A stretch of DNA of 15,000 nt from Chrysomallon squamiferum (lineage: Eukaryota > Mollusca > Gastropoda > Neomphalida > Peltospiridae), in contig CM022670.1 in assembly GCA_012295275.1 (NCBI GenBank), positions 38,462,251-38,477,250 on the forward strand, given 5' to 3'. This document shows, in pieces, positions 1 to 7,436 of the stretch (its first letter is position 1; the number at the start of each line of letters is the position of its first letter). The notes under the pieces are model-generated. The model did no database searches, had not been told where the DNA came from, and saw nothing but the letters and a program-made list of their open reading frames with translations. Made by a program: the position numbers and the translations under genes.

Positions 1-153
1 ACCGGCCCCGACTTCTCCGTCCACCCTATGGCCGATTTTTTGTTCACCGACTTTTCCTCTCCTTCTTTGAATCCTTTTTCGAAGTTCGGCAACCTCCGTG
101 TTTTGCAAGTCGTTCGTCGCCATTGCCTTTTTCTTGGAAGCGTTGGTTCCCAT
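1..153 (-). CDS. Candidate first coding exon of an unidentified gene, partial at left edge
   Basis: I do not recognise this protein. Read on the minus strand, an ATG at 153-151 opens 51 codons that stay open to the window edge. An in-frame TAA lies two codons upstream, so this ATG would be the true start. The predicted N-terminus begins MGTNASKKK, a Gly2 and Ser6 pattern compatible with N-myristoylation followed by a lysine cluster. After it comes a hydrophilic, basic, helix-like stretch (ELRKRIQRRRGK). The block is clearly richer in GC and CpG than the DNA around it, as expected for the 5' end of a gene. The plus strand is also open here (1-249), but that frame ends in low-complexity isoleucine codons. 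No splice donor can be seen because the window ends. This could be chance coding potential in a CpG-rich promoter. Confidence 0.33.
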   Translation of the reverse strand, partial: MGTNASKKKAMATNDLQNTEVAELRKRIQRRRGKVGEQKIGHRVDGEVGAG

Positions 154-229
154 GAATTACGAAGAATTGAAATAATAATAATAATGATGGTAATAAATAA
201 ATACAAAAATTCACGGGGTTTGAGAGTGA

Positions 230-553
230 GGCAACGCACGACTGAGTGAAGCTGCGGACAGTGTGGAAAGTGCTGGGATCTTACCAGAGGCGGAAAGAAA
301 AGATCAGGCCACACTGAAAACATCCGTCGTTTTGTCCAACTCGCCGAGTCCTTGCGACAAGGACGTCGAAACCGGAAGAGAGGAATTGATGCAGAGGAAA
401 TACTTGAACAATGACGAGCATGGGAACAGTTTAGTAAACACTGCCGATGGCCGTATCATATCTGCTTGTTACAAAGATACAGAGGGCAATTGTCGTGGAC
501 GTATGAGGATCGAGTCCACTCAATGGAGCCATTACGATTCAACCAATGGTTAA
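230..553 (+). CDS. Unidentified open frame in GC-rich island; possible terminal exon or retrocopy
   Basis: I do not recognise this protein. A frame opens after a TGA at 227-229 and runs 107 codons to TAA at 551-553. Codon third positions lean to C and G, unlike the AT-rich surroundings. The product is hydrophilic and lacks visible membrane segments or repeats. The only ATG that could start a reasonable product is at 389 (MQRKYLNND, 54 aa), or the start lies in an upstream exon. The sequence before 230 is a poor acceptor: it is ATA/ATT-rich, without a pyrimidine tract. A competing frame, starting at 250, is also open except for one TGA at 412-414 and ends at TAA 664-666. It contains protein-like segments such as RFVQLAESLRQG and YEDRVHSMEPLRFNQWL. 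I cannot decide which frame is real. A decayed gene copy or a non-coding CpG island is equally possible. Confidence 0.25.
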   Translation, partial: GNARLSEAADSVESAGILPEAERKDQATLKTSVVLSNSPSPCDKDVETGREELMQRKYLNNDEHGNSLVNTADGRIISACYKDTEGNCRGRMRIESTQWSHYDSTNG

Positions 554-770
554 ACGACTTGAAGAGTATTGGTGTTAAATCGCGATGCTCGTTCACACAC
601 AAAAAAAGAGCAGATAAAAGAAGTTTTGCTGTCTGTGGTCAGACAGATGAACGAAAAGAGGCCTAAAAATTTCAAAAGGAAAAAATAATCAAATTCGCCG
701 TGGATTAAAATAATCAAACGTTTCACATTTATAAGTTGATGAAACGGCAATGTGTTCTCAGATTGTATGA

Positions 771-776
771 AATAAA
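771..776 (+). terminator. Candidate polyadenylation signal AATAAA
   Basis: An AATAAA lies 218 bp after the stop of the 230-553 frame and is followed by T-rich sequence. It marks the place where the GC-richer island ends and AT-rich DNA begins, which fits the 3' end of a plus-strand transcript. In DNA this AT-rich the hexamer is also expected by chance. Confidence 0.25.
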
Positions 777-1880
777 ATATTTTTATTTATTTATTTATTT
801 GTTTGTTTATTTGTTTATTTTGTTGTTGCTATTGTTTTTTTCCTTTACGAGTGCTGGGAAACACTGATGTAATGCATGGCTAATTTATTTTATTTTTTTA
901 TTATTATTTTTTTTTATAATAAAAATTTTAATATTAAAAGAGAAATAAATACAATTTTGTTTTGTGTAACTTTTCTAAGGAGAACCCAAATTAATGCGTG
1001 ATCACACCGTTTCATCATTTCCTTTCGTCGTCATCATCATCGTCATCATTATTAATATTATTATCCTCTTTTTTATTTTTTCGGTAACTTTAGTAGCAGA
1101 TCAGCTGGTCTAGCTATGTTAGAAACACTGAAGAATAACATTCTCTTACTTTTCATTATTTTTGATATGAATATCAATTAACAAAAGCTTTATTTAACTC
1201 TTTTCTTTAAATACATTACTGATGATATTAAATGTGCATTGTTTCCATAAACTTATTTTCATAACATCTATGTCCTCAGTGAACAGTGAACATCTTTAAA
1301 CTGAATTCTTCATTAATACTGATCACTGTTGTGTAGACCTTTTATGAAAGCAATATATATATATATATATATATAATCAGAAAAAAAGCCTTATTTCAGT
1401 TTTATAATGTAACACTTTGCTACACTAAAACTACTTATAGATATATAAACTGTAGATACTGTGAAACCAGAATTAACAGTTTGAAGTTTGCCCCCATTTC
1501 GGTTGTTACCTACCATAACGATTCTTGGATTTATACTAAATTGTTTACAACATTGAATTAATTAATGAAATATTCCTTTATAAATGTCTGCTTGGAATTT
1601 AATATGATCATTACGTAACTGTGCTTTTAAGTTATATTTTGTCACTCAACGCCATTATTTCTTTTGTGAAGCTGTTGTTATATTAAATTAACAATATAAG
1701 TTTAATATAAGATAAAACAAAATCATAATTGTTTATACTTTTGCCTCTTTGTTCGTTCATTTATTTAATTTGTATTTTATAAGAAAATATTTTTTGCTTT
1801 ATTTTTGTATTTCTTGTAAGTTTTTTCGTTATTCACAAAGACTATTATTTTCTGAAAATGCTTTTACTTGCACCAAGATA
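777..1880. other. AT-rich non-coding stretch without recognisable genes
   Basis: I see no conserved coding segment on either strand. The stretch contains TTTA/TTTG-rich low-complexity sequence (about 780-835), a CATCATCGTC-type trinucleotide run (about 1028-1050), and an (AT)n tract near 1352-1376. The open frame at 1749-1940 is rich in F, I, Y and L codons, as expected from T-rich DNA. Confidence 0.6.
1352..1376. repeat. (AT)n microsatellite
   Basis: About twelve uninterrupted AT dinucleotides in AT-rich intergenic DNA. Confidence 0.9.
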
Positions 1881-1999
1881 ATTGTAATTGCAACCCTAGC
1901 CCGGTTCACGGGACATTCTGTTGTTTGTCGTATTATTTAACACGGTTTGTTTTGTTTGAATTACGCAAAGTCAGTTCATGTAAGAAAATCTCGTGTCAC

Positions 2000-2027
2000 T
2001 GACGTGGTCACGTGACTGGTTGAGTCA
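2000..2027. promoter_or_regulatory. CRE-half/E-box/AP-1 site cluster in CpG-richer patch
   Basis: Within 28 bp the sequence holds a CRE half-site TGACGTGG (2000-2007), the perfect palindrome GTCACGTGAC (2007-2016) and TGAGTCA (2021-2027). The palindrome is a CACGTG E-box in the extended form bound by MiT/TFE-type bHLH-ZIP factors. TGAGTCA is the AP-1 consensus. The surrounding patch, about 1890-2170, has more G, C and CpG than its neighbourhood, so it may be a promoter or enhancer. No transcript start or coding exon could be assigned nearby, so its target is unknown. Confidence 0.35.
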
Positions 2028-2180
2028 GTCTGTACCCCGAGGGACACAGTTAAATCTTTGCTGTATGAATATGTGTGCCAGACGAGCAGTTTTGATAAAT
2101 TCACTGCAACAGGTAATCTGGATTTGGTTTAGCACCTGTTCAGCTCGTTAAATCGGATTATCCGAAGATCGAGGATTAAC

Positions 2181-2219
2181 AAAAAAAAAAAAAAAAAAAA
2201 GAAAGAAAGAAAGAAAAAG
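2181..2219. repeat. Poly-A tract followed by (GAAA)n
   Basis: Twenty A residues are followed by several GAAA units, a simple-sequence tract typical of old retroposon tails or slippage. Confidence 0.85.
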
Positions 2220-2515
2220 ACGAAATAGTAATAATTATTTTTAAAAACCCTCAGATGCAGTTTAAAGTAGTTTTTATGATCTGTTAAAAAAAATTAAAAC
2301 AATTTCGTGGTATCTGAAAGTGTATTAAAGTCATGAGAATGTTATTAGTTTTAAATTCAAGGCTACGTAAAATGGTGAAAATGAACAAAATAAAATGTTT
2401 GCGTTTTGTTGTTTTTTTCAATTAAAATGAGGATGATAATTGTTCTAAAATCTAAAATCAATCAGTCAGTTATTTATTTATTTATTTATTTATTTGAAAA
2501 ATTATCTTAAATGTT

Positions 2516-2516
<1 letters not shown>

Positions 2517-2548
<32 letters not shown>
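2517..2548. repeat. Poly-T tract, 32 nt
   Basis: An uninterrupted run of 32 T (poly-A on the minus strand). It lies just downstream of a (TTTA)n repeat at about 2468-2495. Confidence 0.9.
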
Positions 2549-3717
2549 CGGTGTATCTTTAAAAACAGGGCTTTCATGATGAAATATGATAAAATTATTT
2601 TGCTATTTTATTATTAGTAGTAGTACTAATGTTTTATTTATTTTGTTGGGATTTTTTCTTTTTTTCTTTTTATAGTAAAAAACGAAACAAAAATATATAA
2701 ATGATCAGAATAGGTTATACATTAGCATTGCTTGATCTACATGCATTCAGGCACGCTCTTTTTTGTGTGACCTATATAGGCCTTATTTACATTTTATCAA
2801 TGCTGTTTTATATATATATATATATATTTTTTTTTTTATTATTATTGGTATATTTTTAAATTATATACTGCAAACAGTACTTGAGACTCTTGTGATACGC
2901 CTACAGAAAAAAAAAAAACCTCAACTGAAAAAACGTGGTTAGAAAAACGTTATTTTTGTCCTCGTGTTCTTCCATATTGAAACTTTTTTCAAAACAATAT
3001 TTGGATATTTTACAACACAAATGTTACAGAGTAGCACCACACAACATTTCTGGAAGTAGGAAGAGGAAATGTCTATGGTAGCTTTGAACCAGCAATTGCT
3101 TTCTACTTCTCTCTCATTCAGCACAATTAATGCACACTTCACACATACACAGAATTACAGTGTCAGTCTATTACATTTCTCGTAGGAACTTTCTAATTAA
3201 TATTTAGTGTTAAATTAGCTTATACTAAGTATCATACAGCACTTTACTTCTTTTAATCACAAGAGTGTTTTTACTTAAATTGTTTTAATATAACATTTTT
3301 TTTTTTAAAGTTTAAAGCTGTACTTTATTTTGATATATATGAAAACATTTTAGATAGATGGCAGTTAGTTTTATATGGTTACAGTCAGACAAAAATATGT
3401 TGGAAATCATTTGAACAAATAATAGAATTTATAATAATAGTAATAAAAAACAGTATTAAAAACGATTATAAGAATATAAATAACAAACACAAGAATAAAA
3501 TATAACAACACTTTATTTAAAGATAATTATTCAATTAGTACAAAACTATTTTGCTTCAAGGTGTTCTTTACAATTCTGTTGTTACTGGTTGTTTATTTTT
3601 TGTTCTGCAGTTTCTACGTGTGTTTTATTTCCATTTATTCTCATATCCTTGACATACATTATTTTCTGTTGTTTCTTCTGACTGGGAACAAAAACAGAAC
3701 AAGTTCAGTGTCTTTAC

Positions 3718-3723
3718 TTTATT
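3718..3723 (-). terminator. Candidate ATG10 polyadenylation signal (AATAAA on minus strand)
   Basis: TTTATT on the plus strand reads AATAAA on the minus strand. It is the first canonical hexamer I find downstream of the ATG10 stop codon, giving a 3' UTR of roughly 430 nt. Further copies lie near 3513-3518 and 3590-3640, so the exact polyadenylation site cannot be fixed from sequence alone. Confidence 0.4.
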
Positions 3724-3887
3724 ACAACACAACTTAAACGATTTGATGAATACTGCTTTCCAGCGTGTTTATCATAATTACTAACATATGATTCACTGAA
3801 TAACTGAGTATCGTGTTAAATTATGTTACGTCATTTTATCTGCTGCCATCAATTTTCGTAACCAGCAACGATGTAGGTTATAAACAG

Positions 3888-3889
<2 letters not shown>

Positions 3890-3921
<32 letters not shown>
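3890..3921. repeat. Poly-T tract, 32 nt
   Basis: An uninterrupted run of 32 T. On the minus strand it would be a poly-A stretch inside the predicted ATG10 3' UTR. Confidence 0.9.
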
Positions 3922-3925
<4 letters not shown>

Positions 3926-4144
3926 GGCTGCTTAATAAATGTAGGTCTCTTTCACTGTTCTGTTCTTTCAGAATTCCTTACAAACTACTAACTGCTTCTA
4001 CTATCTCCCTCCATACAATATTCTCTCGTTTTCGTTCTCATTCCATTGTTCTGATTATCGTTCTTGACACGGTTTGTAATGCCTTTTTTTTTGTAGTTGT
4101 TTTGGCGCGAGCAATCGAAACTCAGCCTTTGTAGCCTTTTTCTC

Positions 4145-4229
4145 TCAAGTACTTTCTGCTCCGTAGTACAGAGGTAAATTGAGTCCTACAACTGGTCCGA
4201 TTGTACTGAGCCATGTTATGAGATAATTC
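4145..4229 (-). CDS. ATG10: ATG10 coding exon 6 (C-terminus and stop)
   Basis: One base plus 27 codons and TGA at 4147-4145. The segment [19 protein letters not shown] is the hallmark ATG10 C-terminal helix and loop, followed by LYYGAEST and stop. The tail is shorter than in human ATG10. The acceptor is TTTACAG. Confidence 0.95.
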
Positions 4230-4313
4230 CTGTAAATAAAATCTGATATCTTACCGTTCAAGATCTGTATAAATATATTTTCCACAACTGCAGGTCTGGA
4301 ATAATGCTAAAAG

Positions 4314-4354
<41 letters not shown>

Positions 4355-4752
4355 CAGATAATAAAGTTCTTTTACATTTTCAACAATATGGATATTTTCA
4401 AAACACCTGACATTTTTACTCAACAATCATTTAGTGAACTTAATTTTAAAAATAAATAAATAACTGAAATAATAACAATAATAATAGAATTTAAAAATTT
4501 TAAAATCACTACAATATTGTAGATATAAGAGCTGGGAATAAGGAGTGTATAACTTTAATAAGATTATCTCACTTAACATGTCAGTAATTATCATCAGACT
4601 GTTACTTTTTGTGGGTTACTATATATATATATATATATATACATTCATATGCAACAAAGTAATAATTTAAAAAAATAAATAAATGAAATAAAATAAATTA
4701 AAAATGAACAATGAAAAATAAATTTAAATTAAATCAGGGTTAAGAAACAAAC

Positions 4753-4815
<63 letters not shown>

Positions 4816-6837
4816 AGAGAGAGATTACTGTTTTCTGTTGATCTGCTTCATCAAGTCTACTGTGTAACAAGGATGAAGTTGAAAAAATGGCCGCCCAAGT
4901 ATAGGATGTTCCTGATAATAAATAAAAACTATGTTAAGTGTTTTACCATCTTTTAAACATATACAAATAAAAAATCTACATTTAATACAAAAATATAATT
5001 CATTATCTTTGTAAATACATACATGACTGTGAATATATATACTAACACGTGCACTTTCTTATAGGTTAAAATACTGGTAAACATATAAATATTTAAAAAT
5101 ACAGATTTTACCTACAGTACAATTTAATATAACTGTTATCTATGATATTGATGGATCAAATGACTGTAGACAGTTTTGGTGTAATATTAACTGGATCCAA
5201 AGGGAACAGTTATTGCTTAGACAATGTATAAAATAAATTAAAAAAACAAAATCAACAAAACAAAATAAACTCGGTTATCTTATATTATACAAAGTTATCT
5301 CCCTTATTATTAACATCTTCTCAAAGAAAAATACTGTTATTTTCTTCTTTTTTTTTAAAAGAGAAATTGGGTTTTTGATATCACCTGCTGAGTTAAAAAT
5401 GTCCATCTTTCCTGTTTCAGTCTTTCCTGGTAATAATCAGGAACCAGTGACCAAACATCTTCCAAAGACAACAGTTTTCCTTCTGTAAAAATAAAAAATT
5501 CATCTCATGTAAATGTATGAGTATTGTTGTGGTTTTTACTGTAATCATTAAAACTATTTTTATGTCAGCTAATTTTATTAACAGATGAAAAATTTATTCC
5601 ACAGCCTTACCTTTTGAGATAAAATAGGATATTTATACTCAGACTGAATACAGATTTATTAACATATCAAGAAAAAAAAACTATCTTTTTTAATTGAGAG
5701 ATAAAATTTGTTTTAAATTCTACAGATAACATAAGTTCATTAACAGATCAATTAATTATAAAGTTAAAGCAAGATAATTGTTTCTAAATGAACAAGATCT
5801 TATTAATGTATCAAGAAAGATAACTCTCCTTAATTTCCAAAGTTTATAACCATACAGCTCAAATAATATAACTTTATTCATGATTTATTTGTTCAAAAGC
5901 CTTAACTTTGATGAAAAAATAAAATCATGATCTCAGAACGAAGAATGAAGACGACTTTATTAAGATATCAGGAAAGATAACTCTGACTTATGAAGGAGAT
6001 GGAAAACTTACTGGAATCGGAGGCGGTGAAATACAAGACTGGTACAGCATAGCTGCAACTGTACACTATGTGATACTCATAGTTCACTGCTTCTGTCTCT
6101 GTGGTACTAGTGGTACTTGTCTGTATGGTACACAGATTGTCTTCATCCTGGAAACAAAAGATACATTCTGATAAACAAAAAGCCAACTGTGGTTGAATCT
6201 TGGTTAAAATACTGGAATTACATTCAGTGGTTTGGAGCATTTCTTTTTAAGATCAAATCACTCTCCAAGTTCCTACATCCTAAGCTAATAACACAATTTT
6301 ATTAAGTTACAGATATATAGCAGTAGTATTCATTAACTGCAGGGGCAATATTACTATTTCTTTTTCTTTAGTCCTCTAACATACTAACAATGTAACAGTA
6401 GAGAAGCCAGATTTCTGTATCAACAAGTTACAGATATATAGCATTAGTGCTTGAGAACTGGAGGGGCAATTTTACTATTCCTTTTTCTTTAATCCTCAAA
6501 CACACTAACATACTAACAGATTCCTGGGTTGCATGCTAAATCAGACATTATTTTACCTTCAGTTAATTTATGCATGTTACCAACATTTAATTCATTAGGA
6601 TAGAGAATGTGAAGTCATAAACAGCAGGAATATATTACATCATTTCAGTATTTCAAACTCATAAATATTATTAGAATTTCCTTCTCTGACATTTACTTAC
6701 AATTATATAATTAAAAAAACCGACTTCTATATATATATATATTTTTATTTTTTTTAAATTTTATAATAGTAAGTAAATTACAGAGAAAGAAATTCTATTA
6801 ATCGTTATGAATTTTTAACACAAAAATGTGATGATGA

Positions 6838-6871
<34 letters not shown>

Positions 6872-7366
6872 GGTGATGATGATACTAATAATACTTACTA
6901 GTCCATGTTCACAAATCTCATCAAGCTCAGCGTGAGGTTTGGCTGTGTTTTCTCTACTTCTCAATACGACATTCTTAGTTACACGTTGACAAAGATACAC
7001 TTCACTTTCATCATGCTGAAAACACAAAAATGTTACAAATCATTTAGTCAATATATTCTTTTCCCTATGGCAAAACGTCAGAATTTTTCATTGTTGTTTT
7101 TTTCTGTTGTTATTTCATTGTTGTTGGGTTGTTGTTTTTTTTCCCTGGATTTTGCAATATTTTAGAATTTTAACGTGATCTAATGCTCACTGTAACAAAA
7201 CATTTTTTATACACATGCATTGTACAATACTAAATTCATTAAAAAAAAGATGATTTGTAATTCCTGTTTGAGCCCATTATGAAGGTGAATATAAGAGACT
7301 GCATGCTATCTTAAACAGAACTCAAAATATATACCCACAATAAATTATACTTTTATTAATAATAAT

Positions 7367-7436
<70 letters not shown>

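Larger units (their letters stand above)
2171..4144. other. AT-rich intergenic DNA including the likely ATG10 3' UTR
   Basis: No conserved coding segment was found on either strand. The stretch contains (TTTA)n at about 2468-2495, two T tracts (2517-2548 and 3890-3921), TATA runs near 2811-2826, and candidate minus-strand polyadenylation signals. The part from 4144 down to about 3700 is probably the 3' untranslated region of ATG10. The minus-strand frame at 2939-3142 has no recognisable features. Confidence 0.5.

Noticed and set aside
28-249. Plus-strand 73-residue frame at the left edge
   Set aside because: It runs into low-complexity ATA/ATT codons. The opposite-strand frame with a stop-bounded ATG looks more natural, though neither is proven.
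550-750. Minus-strand 66-residue frame
   Set aside because: It is antisense to the plus-strand island frames, rich in F and L from T-rich DNA, and has no supporting features.
2939-3142. Minus-strand 67-residue frame
   Set aside because: It is isolated in AT-rich DNA, has no recognisable motif, and no coherent flanking exons were found.
4829-4911. Treating the TAA after ...NRKQ as the ATG10 stop codon
   Set aside because: The TAA is part of a CA|GTAATC donor. Splicing restores the frame into the strongly conserved [16 protein letters not shown] exon.
6117-6305. Plus-strand 62-residue frame
   Set aside because: It is antisense to ATG10 exon 3 and the adjacent intron.
6905-7165. Plus-strand 86-residue frame
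   Set aside because: It is antisense to ATG10 exon 2 and extends into T-rich intron sequence that yields F, L and V codons.
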